Shown: piece after piece, positions 27,802 through 37,294 of the stretch | Numbering within the stretch: the first letter of the stretch is position 1 | How the letters are laid out: the number at the start of each line of letters is the position of its first letter | Assembly (NCBI RefSeq): GCF_900114015.1 | Contig: NZ_FORN01000023.1 | Span: 1 to 64,000, forward strand | Origin: Caulobacter sp. UNC279MFTsu5.1 | GTDB lineage: Bacteria; Pseudomonadota; Alphaproteobacteria; Caulobacterales; Caulobacteraceae | Reading direction: 5' to 3' | DNA: 64,000 nucleotides | The notes under the pieces: generated by a model | What the model was told of the DNA's origin: nothing | Seen by the model: the letters and a program-made list of their open reading frames with translations, nothing else | Databases searched by the model: none | Position numbers and translations under genes: made by a program

Positions 27802-28811
27802 CGCCGACTTCCGAGCAACAGTGGGATGAGTTCGTCCTCAACCATCCCGACGCCACCTTCTTCCACCGATCGGCATGGCGCGAGGTGGCGAGCCAGGTCT
27901 TCGGCCACCGGGCCCACTATCTGACCGAGCGTCGTGACGATGGAAGCCTCGCGGCGATCCTGCCGATGGTGGAGATCCGCAGCCGCCTTTTCGGCCATGC
28001 CCTGATCTCGAACGCCTTCTGCGTTGGCGGCGGCCCGCTCGCGACGGACGCGGATTCCTTCGCCGCCATCCTGGACCAGGCCGAAACATTGGGACGGAAG
28101 CTGGGGGTCGACTACGTCGAGTTGCGCGACCTGCCCGTGGCCCCGGGGAACTGGTGCGCGCGCGGGGACCTCTATGCCGGCTTCGCGGCTCCGATCGCCG
28201 CGGCCGAGGAGGATAACTTCGGGCAGCTGCCCAAAAGGCAGCGGGCTCTCCTCCGCAGGGTCTTTGCGCGCGGCATGACCAGCCGCATCGAGACCTCTCC
28301 CCAGGTGTTCTACGACCTCTATTCTCGCACCATGAGGAACCACGGCACGCCCGCCTTGCCGCCACGGTTCTTCGAGCGGCTGTATTCGGTGTTCGGGTCG
28401 GATTGCGACATCCTGACGGTGAGTTCCGGAGGCCGGCCCGTCAGCTCGGTCCTGAGCTACTACTTCCGTGGCCGGGTCCTGCCCTACTATACCGGCAGCC
28501 TGCCGGAAGCGCGCACCCTCGGGGCCAACGACCTGATGCTCTGGGCCCTCATGCGGCACGCCGTGGAACGCGGCTGCACCACCTTCGATTTCGGGCGCAG
28601 CAAGGTCGGAACGGGTCCCTACGAGTTCAAGCGCCACTGGGGCTTCGAGCCGCGGCCGATCACGCATCAATATCGATTGCTGAAGGCCAAGGTGCTGCCG
28701 AACGTCAACCCCACGAACCCGCGCTACGCCGCGCTGATCGGGGTCTGGCGGCGGCTGCCCTTGCCGGTCGCCAACGCGATCTCCCCGATCCTAAGCCGCA
28801 GCCTGGCCTGA
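27798..28811 (+). CDS. FemAB-like acyltransferase of the EPS locus
   Basis: A 337-residue protein with two GNAT-like halves. HPDATFFHRSAWREVASQVFG opens the first, and DLMLWALMRHAVERGCTTFDFGRSK with GPYEFKRHWGF closes the second, as in the FemAB-related proteins of PEP-CTERM EPS loci. Such proteins transfer an aminoacyl or acyl group; the acceptor here is probably the polysaccharide or its precursor. The start overlaps the deacetylase stop (ATGA). The 3' end overlaps the convergent glycosyltransferase by 21 bases. Confidence 0.85.
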   Translation: MTPTSEQQWDEFVLNHPDATFFHRSAWREVASQVFGHRAHYLTERRDDGSLAAILPMVEIRSRLFGHALISNAFCVGGGPLATDADSFAAILDQAETLGRKLGVDYVELRDLPVAPGNWCARGDLYAGFAAPIAAAEEDNFGQLPKRQRALLRRVFARGMTSRIETSPQVFYDLYSRTMRNHGTPALPPRFFERLYSVFGSDCDILTVSSGGRPVSSVLSYYFRGRVLPYYTGSLPEARTLGANDLMLWALMRHAVERGCTTFDFGRSKVGTGPYEFKRHWGFEPRPITHQYRLLKAKVLPNVNPTNPRYAALIGVWRRLPLPVANAISPILSRSLA

Positions 28812-30008
28812 AAGCGGCTTGACCACGTCGGCGATGAGCCGGTCCATCGCCTCGAGTTGGGCATCCCAACGATGGTGGCGCTGCACGAACCGCCGGCCGC
28901 GGGAACCCAGGTCCGCAGGGGCGACGCCCAGCAACACGTCCGTGACCGCCATCGCGAAGCCCTGGGCGTCCGCCCCCACCAGAACATCGCGCCCTGGTCG
29001 CGCGGCGATGCCGTCGAGAGCGTCGGGCGTGGCCACGACGGGACGCCCGGCGGCCAGGCCTTCGAGCACCTTGTTCTGGATCCCGCGAGCGATGCGCAGC
29101 GGCGCAACCACGACCGCCGCTCCCGCGAGGTAGGGCCGGACGTCGGGCACCGTGCCGGTCACCTCGACCCCCGGCGTCGCGCGTAGGGCCAACACGCGCG
29201 CGGCGGGCGCCGCGCCGACGATGCGAAAAACCGCGTCGGGTCTGCGCTCACGGACTTTCGGCAGGACCTCTCGCACGAACCATTCGGCGCCGTCGATGTT
29301 CGGCTCGTAGTCCATACGCCCGCAGAAGACGATCGCCGGTTGGACGTTCGGGTTCGGAATCACCTCGAAGCAATCGGCGGCCACCCCGTTGGTGATGACG
29401 TGCAGCTTGTCTGCGCCTTGGGGCTGAAGGTTCGCCAGCAGCCGCCGCTCGGTCTCGGAGACCAGGATCCCGGCGACCGCCGCGTCGAGCGCGCGCTGCT
29501 CGAAGCGGATCAGCCGCCGCGCCTCGGCGGCGTAGATCCAGCGCGCGGGGGCCGGGGCGCGTTCGGCGTAGGCGCGCCACTTCTCGGCGTCCGCGTCGAC
29601 GAAATCCACCACCAGGCGCGCGCCGGGGCGCATCCGGCCGACGACGTACTGGGCCATGGCGGATGAATAGACGAAGACCACGTCCGGGCGGACCTCCCGC
29701 AGCACGTTCTCGATCCAGCGTTCAAGCATCGGATGCCGGAAACGCGCCACGCTCAGGGGCGCCCCGGCGATCGCCGCCCAGGCCATGTTGCGGGCGCGAC
29801 GGAAGCGGTCGAGGGGGGCGAAGCAGGCGTCGCGGTAGCGGGCCTTCGCCATCGGCAGGCTCCGCAGGTCAGCCAGGTCGTCCGCCCCCGCGCCGAGCCA
29901 GACATCGTGCCGCGCGGCGAGATGCTCCAGGACATGGAACGCCCGGATCTTGTCGCCCTTGTTGGGCGGGAACGGCACGCGATGAGCTAGGAACAGAATT
30001 TTCGCCAT
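28791..30008 (-). CDS. glycosyltransferase family 4, stp1 type
   Basis: A 405-residue GT-B glycosyltransferase. The N-terminus MAKILFLAHRVPFPPNKGDK and HVLEHLAARHDVWLG match the sugar transferases named stp1 in PEP-CTERM/EpsH1 loci. A nucleotide-sugar-binding region ending in EGLAAGRPVVATPDALDGI (Glu of the E-x7-E motif region) lies near residue 330-350. It is one of two genes in the core read from the minus strand. It is divergent from the amidotransferase (87 bases between starts) and tail-to-tail with femAB. The exact sugar is unknown. Confidence 0.88.
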   Translation of the reverse strand: MAKILFLAHRVPFPPNKGDKIRAFHVLEHLAARHDVWLGAGADDLADLRSLPMAKARYRDACFAPLDRFRRARNMAWAAIAGAPLSVARFRHPMLERWIENVLREVRPDVVFVYSSAMAQYVVGRMRPGARLVVDFVDADAEKWRAYAERAPAPARWIYAAEARRLIRFEQRALDAAVAGILVSETERRLLANLQPQGADKLHVITNGVAADCFEVIPNPNVQPAIVFCGRMDYEPNIDGAEWFVREVLPKVRERRPDAVFRIVGAAPAARVLALRATPGVEVTGTVPDVRPYLAGAAVVVAPLRIARGIQNKVLEGLAAGRPVVATPDALDGIAARPGRDVLVGADAQGFAMAVTDVLLGVAPADLGSRGRRFVQRHHRWDAQLEAMDRLIADVVKPLSGQAAA

Positions 30009-30095
30009 CGTGGGTCGTCCTCGCCTTTTGACAGGCCCCGCACGACGCGGCGGAGCCAAACTCAAGTCCTCGGTAGCGGCGGACTTGGAGGCAGC

Positions 30096-32078
30096 ATGTG
30101 CGGGATCGCGGGCCTGTTCGATATCAAAGGGTTACGGACATACGATTCGGCGCTGATCCGGCGCATGATCGCCGCGATCGCCCATCGTGGTCCCGATGGC
30201 GCGGGCGTCCATCTTCGGCCTGGCGTGGCGCTCGGCCATCGACGGCTGGCCGTTATCGACCTCGTGAGCGGCGCGCAGCCGATGGAGACCCGCGACGGGG
30301 CCCTCGACGTCGTTTTCAATGGCGAGATCTACAACTTCCATGAGCTGCGTGCTGAACTCGAGGGCAAGGGCGCATGCTTCGAGACCCGTAGCGACACGGA
30401 AGTATTGCTGCATGGGTGGCGCGCATGGGGGGAGGCTCTATTCCCGAAGCTGCAGGGACAGTTCGCGTTCGCGCTCTGGGATCGGGATGAGCAGACGCTC
30501 GTCCTCGGGCGCGACCACTTTGGGAAGAAGCCGCTGCACTATCAGGTGAGTCCCGACGGGACCCTGGCGTTCGCCTCCGAGATCAAGGCCCTGCTGACCC
30601 TGCCTGAAGCCGATCGCGCCTTGGACGCGCAGGCGGTCGAGGACTTCTTCACCTACGGCTATGTGCCTGACCCGAAGACCATCTACCGTTCCATCCGGAA
30701 GCTGCCGGCTGGGCACTACCTGTTGGCCCGGCGCGGGCGCCCTCTCGAGATTCGTCGATACTGGTCCCTGCTGGAGACCGCGCCGGCGTCAGGAACCGCG
30801 ACTCCCGAGCTTCTGGTGGAAACACTGGCCGCGGCGGTCAAGCGTCGCCTCGTCTCCGACGTGCCCTTGGGGGCGCTGTTGTCGGGCGGCGTCGATTCCA
30901 GCGCCGTCGTCGCCCTGATGGCGTTGCAGGCCGAGCGCCAGATCGACACCTTCTCGATCGCGTTCGGCGACCGGGATTTCGACGAAACCTCCTACGCTCG
31001 CGCCGTGGCGGAACGCTATGCGACGCATCACGACGTCCGCCGGGTGAGCGCCGACGATTTCGAGATGATGCGGCGACTGCCGGAAATCCATGATGAGCCG
31101 TTTGGCGACGTCTCGGCGATCCCCACCTTCGCCGTGTGCGCCCAGGCCCGGCGATCGGTGACGGTGGCCCTGTCGGGCGACGGCGGCGACGAGGCGCTCG
31201 CCGGCTATCGACGCCACGCCTTCCACTGCATCGAGGAGCGTGTGCGCGCCCACGTCGCGCCGTCCGTGCGCGCTCGCCTGCTCGGCCCGCTAGCGGACAT
31301 CTATCCGCGCGGCGCCTGGCTCCCACGGCCCCTCCGCGCGAAGGCCACCCTGCGCGAACTGTCGCTGGATTCCGCGAGCGCCTACGCCCGCATGTCCTCC
31401 GCACTCCCCGAAGAGGCGCGGGCGACCCTGCTGACGACCGATTTCCGGAGGGCGCTGGGAGGCTACGACGCCGGCGACGTCATTCGCACGGCGTTCAATG
31501 TGGACGCGTCGCTGGATCCGCTGCAACGCGCCCAATACGCCGACATCATGACCTATCTGCCCGGCGACATCCTGACCAAGGTGGACCGGGCGAGCATGGC
31601 CAATTCCCTGGAGGTCAGGTCGCCGATGCTCGACCCGCGGTTCGTCGCCATGTCCTTCTGGCTGCCTCCGGCCCTCAAGCTGTCGCGCGCGAGCGGCGGC
31701 AAGGCCATCCTCAAGCGCGCCATGGAGCGCTATCTGCCGCGCGATCTGCTCTACCGGCCCAAGCAAGGTTTCTCGGTGCCCCTCGCGCGCTGGTTCCGAG
31801 GCCCCCTCCGCCAGGCGATCCTTCGCCTGGCGGACAGTCCGCACCTACGCGACTGCGGCATGATCGACATCGGGCGTGTGAGGAAGATGGCCATCGAGCA
31901 TGTCGAGGGGTTCCAGGATCACTCCAAGGCGCTCTGGCTGACCTGGGTGTTCGACGCCTTCCTGGCGCACAACGCCGCATCCGGCGCTCAGGCCGCCAAT
32001 GACTGGCGCGATGAGGACCCGTCGCCGAGCGACTGGGGGACCGCCACGCGGCCCGCGGCGTCATCGACTTTGGTCTAG
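30096..32078 (+). CDS. asnB: AsnB-type glutamine amidotransferase of the EPS locus
   Basis: A 660-residue class II amidotransferase. Cys2 (MCGIAGLFD) is the glutaminase nucleophile, VIDLVSGAQPM and FNGEIYN complete that domain, and SGGVDSSAV (263-271) is the ATP-binding PP-loop of the synthetase domain. Its length and sequence match the amidotransferases of exosortase EPS clusters, thought to amidate a sugar carboxylate, rather than free-asparagine synthesis. GGAGG precedes the ATG. Its stop codon TAG lies within the first bases of a CTAGAGC repeat, and the end overlaps the convergent GT gene. Confidence 0.88.
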   Translation: MCGIAGLFDIKGLRTYDSALIRRMIAAIAHRGPDGAGVHLRPGVALGHRRLAVIDLVSGAQPMETRDGALDVVFNGEIYNFHELRAELEGKGACFETRSDTEVLLHGWRAWGEALFPKLQGQFAFALWDRDEQTLVLGRDHFGKKPLHYQVSPDGTLAFASEIKALLTLPEADRALDAQAVEDFFTYGYVPDPKTIYRSIRKLPAGHYLLARRGRPLEIRRYWSLLETAPASGTATPELLVETLAAAVKRRLVSDVPLGALLSGGVDSSAVVALMALQAERQIDTFSIAFGDRDFDETSYARAVAERYATHHDVRRVSADDFEMMRRLPEIHDEPFGDVSAIPTFAVCAQARRSVTVALSGDGGDEALAGYRRHAFHCIEERVRAHVAPSVRARLLGPLADIYPRGAWLPRPLRAKATLRELSLDSASAYARMSSALPEEARATLLTTDFRRALGGYDAGDVIRTAFNVDASLDPLQRAQYADIMTYLPGDILTKVDRASMANSLEVRSPMLDPRFVAMSFWLPPALKLSRASGGKAILKRAMERYLPRDLLYRPKQGFSVPLARWFRGPLRQAILRLADSPHLRDCGMIDIGRVRKMAIEHVEGFQDHSKALWLTWVFDAFLAHNAASGAQAANDWRDEDPSPSDWGTATRPAASSTLV

Positions 32079-33335
32079 AGCATTTTCAAGCGAAGTGGAC
32101 ACCGGTTCGCCGAGGAGCTGGCGAGCGAGGTCCAGGACGCCCCGGGCGTGTCTGCCGTCGAACCCAGCCGCGGCCGCCCCATCGAGCAACGCCTTGTTGG
32201 CTTCGCCGATCCTGGCCCAGCTGAAGGCCTCCGCGTAGCGCCGGGTCTCCGTCCGGCTCGGCATGTTTCGACGCAGGAGGTCCAGCGCTTCCACCAGACC
32301 TTCCGGCGTGCGTCGGTTCACGAGCACGCCCGCGGCGCTCGACCGAACGACCTCCTCGGCGCCGTTGACGTTTGTGGCGACCACCGGCGTGCCGCAGGCC
32401 ATCGCCTCGAGCAGCACGTTCGCCCAGCCCTCCCGCGAGGAAGCCAACACCAGGACGTCGGCCGCGGCATAGACGCTCGGCAGGTCGGCGTGCGCGACCT
32501 CGCCGAGGAAGCGGACGCGGCCGGCGACGCCCAGGCGCTTGGCATGCGCTTCCAGCGCCGCGCGCAGGGGGCCGCCCCCTGCGATGAGGAGATTGCAGTC
32601 GGGGCGTTTCGCGAGCGCCTCAAGGACCAGATCGACTCCTTTTCGCGGGATGAGGCCGCCCACGCAGAGCAGCGTGAAACCGTCGAGCCCGAGGGCCGCG
32701 CGCGCGGCGGCCCTGTCTTGTGGGCGAAAAAGCCAAAGATCCACACCATTGCGCAGGACCACGGTCCGTTCCTCGGGCGCGCCAAGGGCGATCAGCCGAC
32801 GCCTCAGGTCGTCGCAGACCGTGACCATGGCGCTCGCCTGATGGGCCGCCCAGCGGATCCGCCGGCGGGCGCCCGTTTCGTCGGGGATCAGGGTGAGGTC
32901 CGTTCCTCGGCCCGTGATGATCACCGGCAGCCGAAGGGCCTGCCCTAGACGCGCGGCGGCGACGCCGTCCGGGTAGAAGTAGTGGGCGTCGATGACGTCG
33001 AACTGCTGACCGGCCGCCTGCAGCTGGCGCGCGAGCGCGAGCCCGCGGCGAAAGAGGGCTTCGGGCGCATAGCTGGAGCCGACCTTCGGAATGACCACGT
33101 AGCGTGGGTGCCAGACCTCGACGCCGTATCGCACCTCGCGCCGCGGGGCCCGGGCGAAGGTCGAGTAGCGGCCGAAAAATTCGTGGGACAGCGGGAAATA
33201 CGGCACCGGTGCAATGACGGTGGCCTCGATGCCGCCCTGCGCCATCGTCGCTCGAAGCCGATTCTCGACGAACACCCCATGGTTCGGCTGAGCCGCGTTT
33301 GGATAGAGGGTCGAGAACACCAGGACACGGGTCAC
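32061..33335 (-). CDS. glycosyltransferase family 4
   Basis: A 424-residue GT-B enzyme starting at a GTG (33335) that follows GAGAGG; the upstream open frame lacks a good signal. The N-terminal VFSTLYPNAAQPNHGVFVE and donor-site SREGWANVLLEAMACGTPVV (shown by residues 320-340) are typical. PEP-CTERM-associated relatives exist. The last residues (PVSTSLENAL) are translated from the CTAGAGC repeat at 32075-32110, so the natural C-terminus may have been altered. It overlaps the amidotransferase 3' end by 18 bases. Confidence 0.87.
   Translation of the reverse strand: MTRVLVFSTLYPNAAQPNHGVFVENRLRATMAQGGIEATVIAPVPYFPLSHEFFGRYSTFARAPRREVRYGVEVWHPRYVVIPKVGSSYAPEALFRRGLALARQLQAAGQQFDVIDAHYFYPDGVAAARLGQALRLPVIITGRGTDLTLIPDETGARRRIRWAAHQASAMVTVCDDLRRRLIALGAPEERTVVLRNGVDLWLFRPQDRAAARAALGLDGFTLLCVGGLIPRKGVDLVLEALAKRPDCNLLIAGGGPLRAALEAHAKRLGVAGRVRFLGEVAHADLPSVYAAADVLVLASSREGWANVLLEAMACGTPVVATNVNGAEEVVRSSAAGVLVNRRTPEGLVEALDLLRRNMPSRTETRRYAEAFSWARIGEANKALLDGAAAAGFDGRHARGVLDLARQLLGEPVSTSLENALDQSR
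32075..32110. repeat. partial CTAGAGC repeat (copy A)
   Basis: Thirty-six bases beginning CTAGAGCATTTTCAAGCGAA match the left arm of the full repeat at 50447-50552. It overlaps two genes: it gives the asnB stop codon (TAG, 32076-32078) and encodes about 12 C-terminal residues of the convergent glycosyltransferase. The right arm is missing. Confidence 0.8.
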
Positions 33336-33591
33336 GCGGGAGCCTCTCAGAGCGGCGCACTTGTCCGGGATGTGGGGAGAATTTCCGGGCGCCCGCATTT
33401 CAGAATGATGCATCGCCTGATCGAAGCCCCGACCGCGCGCTCCGGCTGAGTGGCCGCTTTCGTCGTCGACTGACCCGAAAGGTGATCATTCGACAGGGCG
33501 GTGGTCCAGTCCGCCGAAGTTAATTGGGGGCGCTGTAGCGGGCCCGACGAGGCGCCGCCGTGAAGACGTTCCAGAGTTGTGGGATTTGGCC

Positions 33592-35010
33592 GTGAACATT
33601 TTTGGACATCACGCTCCTCGCCGATTCTGCATCCTCGCTTGCCTGGATGTCGGAATGCTCCTGTTAGCCCTGCAGTTTCTGGACATCTCTCGACGATGCT
33701 CGGGGTGTTTCGCTGCCCCCCAGGTGCAATTCGATCCGCCGGAGGCCTTTCTGCTGACCGCCGGATTGCTGTTCATCACGACAGCGGCTGGACTTTACAA
33801 CAACGACGCGGCCCAGAATTTCAGGATCATCCTGAAACGGTTCCTGGTGGCGTGGCTGATCATATTGGTGCCGTCCGTCGCGGTCATCGCCCTGACCAAT
33901 ATCGCCGCTGGACTTCCCTTCAGTGAACATGTCGGCGTCCTGACGCTCGCCATCACCCTGTTCATGCTCATCATGTTGGTGCTGCACATGGTGCTGGGAT
34001 GGTGGCTGGGGCTGTCGTTCATGAAACGACGGGTTCTGGTGCTCGGCGACGGTCCGGGCGCCGAGGCGGTGACAAAGTTCCTCATTGGGCCTGGTCGCGG
34101 CCACTTCCATCACTTGCAGACCATCCGCAATTGGCGGGCGCCGGAATACGCCGTTCCCCGGATCGGCAACCTTCTGGTCGCCGCCCCGGCCTCTGAGCGG
34201 GCGCCGCTTTCGATGCTCGCGGAGATGCTGCGCACGGACGAGATCATCGTGGCGGTGGACGACCACGGAGGACTGCCGGTCGCCGAACTCATGGAGTGCA
34301 AGCTGCACGGCATGGAAGTGGTCGACGCGCTGATTTTCTGGGAGCGCGAGGCCGGCGTGATCGATTCCTCCAAGGTCGAACCGGGCTGGCTCACCTTCTC
34401 CAGCGGCTTTGTCTTCAATCATCGTCACCGCGTGCTCAAGCGCGCGCTCGATCTCATCGTCAGCCTGGCCTTTCTGGTCGTCGCCCTGCCGGTGTGCCTG
34501 CTGACGGCCCTGGCCATCCGGCTGGAGAGCCGCGGGCCGATCTTCTATCGGCAGGAGCGCGTCGGCTTGAACGGACGGATCTTCAAGGTTTGGAAGTTCC
34601 GCAGCATGAGGACCGACGCCGAGCAGGATGGCGTGGCCCGCTGGGCGGCCTCCGCCGATGATCGGGTGACCCGTGTCGGTCGTTTCATCCGCAAGGTGCG
34701 GATCGATGAAATTCCCCAGGTCATCAACGTCCTGGTGGGAGAGATGAGCTTCATCGGCCCGCGGCCGGAACGCCCGTTCTTCGTCGAACAGCTTCGCGAG
34801 TTGCTCCCCAACTATGACCTTAGACATCGCATGAGGCCGGGCATCACCGGCTGGGCGCAGGTGAACTATCGCTACGGCGCGTCCGTCGAGGACGCAAAAC
34901 AGAAGCTCTCCTACGATCTCTACTATCTCAAGAAGAACGACATCCTGCTCGACTTCGTGATCTTGGTGCAGACGATCCGCGTGGTCCTTTTCCCGGACGG
35001 CGCCCGGTGA
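33592..35010 (+). CDS. initiating sugar transferase (EpsB_2/WcaJ type)
   Basis: About 472 residues from the GTG at 33592 (a TTG at 33577 is also open). There are four to five N-terminal membrane segments and a Rossmann-like CoA-binding region (RRVLVLGDGPGAEAV). LPVAELMECKLHGMEVVDAL is typical of PEP-CTERM EpsB_2 proteins. The C-terminal bacterial sugar transferase domain (about 285-470) includes KVWKFRSM, KVRIDEIPQVINVL and IGPRPERP. It would attach the first sugar phosphate to undecaprenyl phosphate and start repeat-unit synthesis. It heads the downstream overlapping gene run. Confidence 0.92.
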   Translation: MNIFGHHAPRRFCILACLDVGMLLLALQFLDISRRCSGCFAAPQVQFDPPEAFLLTAGLLFITTAAGLYNNDAAQNFRIILKRFLVAWLIILVPSVAVIALTNIAAGLPFSEHVGVLTLAITLFMLIMLVLHMVLGWWLGLSFMKRRVLVLGDGPGAEAVTKFLIGPGRGHFHHLQTIRNWRAPEYAVPRIGNLLVAAPASERAPLSMLAEMLRTDEIIVAVDDHGGLPVAELMECKLHGMEVVDALIFWEREAGVIDSSKVEPGWLTFSSGFVFNHRHRVLKRALDLIVSLAFLVVALPVCLLTALAIRLESRGPIFYRQERVGLNGRIFKVWKFRSMRTDAEQDGVARWAASADDRVTRVGRFIRKVRIDEIPQVINVLVGEMSFIGPRPERPFFVEQLRELLPNYDLRHRMRPGITGWAQVNYRYGASVEDAKQKLSYDLYYLKKNDILLDFVILVQTIRVVLFPDGAR

Positions 35011-36200
35011 CCCACGACCTGGAGCCAACCGCATTCCTTGCCTCGCCGGCGATCGAGCCAACGCCGCGCTTCGACGGGCGCGATGATCGCCCGCACCTGG
35101 TCCACGTCTTCCCCAGCTTCAATATCGGGGGCACCCAGGTGCGCTTCGCGGCGCTGGCCGCGGCCCTGCACGCGCGCTTTCGTCATACGGTGGTGTCGCT
35201 CAACGGCGACTACAGCGCCGCCGTGCTCGTCCCGCCTTGCGCGCCGGTGCGCTACGCCGATCCGGCGCCGCCGACGCCAGCGTCATTGTCCGCGCGGCTG
35301 AGCCTCTATCGCGCCGAACTCGCCACGCTCAAGCCGGACGTGTTGGTGACCTACAACTGGGGAGCCATGGAGGTCGCCTTCGTCAATGCGTTCGGCGGCG
35401 GTCCACACGTCCACATGGAAGACGGCTTCGGTCCGGAAGAGGCCGTCCGGCAGTTCACGCGGCGGATTTGGGCGCGTCGGGTCGCCCTCGCTCGCAGCCA
35501 CGTGGTCGTGCCGTCGCGGACGCTGCAGACCATCGCAATCGACACCTGGCGTCTGGGCAGGCGCAACGTCCAGCACATCCCCAATGGCATCGCCCCGCAG
35601 GCGGACTACGTCACGCCCCTGAACAGCCTGCGGCCGAAACTGCCGCGCGGGCTTCCAGTGATCGCCTGGGTCGGCGCGCTCAGGCCCGAGAAAAATCCGC
35701 TTCGCCTGCTTCGCGCCTTCGCGCCGCTCAAGACGCGCGCCGCGCTTCTCGTGATCGGCGACGGGCCCGAACGGGACGCCGTCGTGCGGGAAGGCGCGCG
35801 GCTCAGGCTCGGAGGGCGTCTGTTTCTTCTGGGGCGCCGGACCGATACGCGCGACCTCATCATGCAGTCCCAGATCCTGGCCCTGTCGAGCGACACCGAA
35901 CAGATGCCGTTCGCCATCCTGGAAGCGATGGCCGCGGGGCTGCCGGTCGCCTCGACGGACGTCGGAGACGTTCGGGACATGGTGGCGGCGGAAAACCGGC
36001 CCTTCGTGGTGCCGCCATCCGAGGTAGACCTCAGTGACGCGTTGCGGGCCCTGATCGCCGACCCGGCGCTGCGGGAGAGCATCGGCCAGGCCAACCGCGC
36101 CCGCCAGCGCGACCTCTACGCCCTGTCCACGATGGTCGAAGCCTACGGCGCGCTGTTCGACAGGCTCAGCGCCCGGTCCCGTGCAAGGCGGTCCAGGTGA
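35007..36200 (+). CDS. glycosyltransferase family 4
   Basis: A 397-residue GT-B protein with HVFPSFNIGGTQVRFAAL at the N-terminus and the donor-binding region VGALRPEKNPLRLLRAF through EQMPFAILEAMAAGLPVAST. It starts at a GTG overlapping the previous stop (GTGA), so it is translationally coupled to the initiating transferase and probably adds an early sugar. It is mostly soluble and basic at the C-terminus (SARSRARRSR). Confidence 0.9.
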   Translation: MTHDLEPTAFLASPAIEPTPRFDGRDDRPHLVHVFPSFNIGGTQVRFAALAAALHARFRHTVVSLNGDYSAAVLVPPCAPVRYADPAPPTPASLSARLSLYRAELATLKPDVLVTYNWGAMEVAFVNAFGGGPHVHMEDGFGPEEAVRQFTRRIWARRVALARSHVVVPSRTLQTIAIDTWRLGRRNVQHIPNGIAPQADYVTPLNSLRPKLPRGLPVIAWVGALRPEKNPLRLLRAFAPLKTRAALLVIGDGPERDAVVREGARLRLGGRLFLLGRRTDTRDLIMQSQILALSSDTEQMPFAILEAMAAGLPVASTDVGDVRDMVAAENRPFVVPPSEVDLSDALRALIADPALRESIGQANRARQRDLYALSTMVEAYGALFDRLSARSRARRSR

Positions 36201-37225
36201 GGCGGGCGCCGCGCGTTTCCATCATCGTGCCGGCCTATGGGGTCGCCCACCTGCTTGGGGACGCCCTGGCCTCGCTCCAGGGGCAACACCGGCAAGATTG
36301 GGAAGCGATCGTGGTCGACGACGGAGCGCCCGATGATGTGGCCGCGGCGTTCGCACGCTTCGCGGACGATCCGCGCTTTCGCCTGTTGCGGACCGACAAC
36401 CAGGGGGTTTCCACGGCTCGAAACCGCGCTATCGCGGCGTCGACAGCGCCCTTTGTCGCTTTGCTGGACGGCGACGACCTCTACGACCCGACCTATCTCG
36501 ATCGGATGCTCGCGGCGATAGAAGCCGACGCGGCCCTGGCGTTCGTGGGTTGCGACGCGATCTGCTTCGGCGCGGGCGAGCGCGCTCCGCGGCGCTATTC
36601 CGCGATCTACTCCATGGCCGGGCCCGTTTCGCTGGAACGGGTCCTGAATCGCGAGATGAACATCTTCGTGGCCGCGATCATCCGCCGGGAAGCCCTGGAC
36701 GCGATCGGCGGCTTCGACGGAGGGTTGGTCGCCTCCGAGGACCTGGACCTGTGGATACGCCTGCTGGCGGCGGGATGGGGCGGCGCTGTTCTGGCCGAGC
36801 CGCTCGTCCGCTACCGCCGCCGTCCCGGTTCGCTGTCGTCGAGCGCCCGACGCCTTCTGGTCGGCTCGTGCTTGGCCTATCGCAAGGCGTCTGCGGCCCT
36901 GGAGGGGCGGGCCGAGCAGGCCACGGCCGATCGCATGCTCGCCGCCTGCGCCCAGATGTTGCGGTGGATGGACGGCGAGGCCCTGATCCTTGGCGGCGAC
37001 GTCGCCGCGGGCTTGCCGCTGCTGGCGGGCGCCGAGCGGCGCTCCCGGCGCTGGCGCATCGCCATGAGCGTCATGCGACGAGCGCCCCGTCTGGCCGCCT
37101 TTCTGCTGCGGATCAGGCCCTGGCTGCCGGGCCCGAGCCGCTCCCCGGGCGGTGGCGTTCCTCCCGAGACGACGGGTCGCACCGACCGCGGAGCCCTGAC
37201 CGCTCCGTCGCCCATCAAACGATAG
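36197..37225 (+). CDS. glycosyltransferase family 2
   Basis: A 342-residue GT-A enzyme: VSIIVPAYGVAHLLGDALAS at the start, IVVDDGAPDD, and the DxD-type LLDGDDLYDPTYL near residue 90, with EDLDLWIRLLAAG as the late acidic motif. A GTGA overlap links it to the previous gene. The C-terminal 90 residues are basic and Pro-rich and could contact the membrane. It adds one sugar of the repeat unit. The region after its stop turns sharply AT-richer. Confidence 0.88.
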   Translation: MRRAPRVSIIVPAYGVAHLLGDALASLQGQHRQDWEAIVVDDGAPDDVAAAFARFADDPRFRLLRTDNQGVSTARNRAIAASTAPFVALLDGDDLYDPTYLDRMLAAIEADAALAFVGCDAICFGAGERAPRRYSAIYSMAGPVSLERVLNREMNIFVAAIIRREALDAIGGFDGGLVASEDLDLWIRLLAAGWGGAVLAEPLVRYRRRPGSLSSSARRLLVGSCLAYRKASAALEGRAEQATADRMLAACAQMLRWMDGEALILGGDVAAGLPLLAGAERRSRRWRIAMSVMRRAPRLAAFLLRIRPWLPGPSRSPGGGVPPETTGRTDRGALTAPSPIKR

Positions 37226-37294
37226 GGTGAGGCGCAGGCGATCGATTAAAACAGTAGAGCATTCGCTGAATTCCCGCGGGGGATCTTGTTGGAC

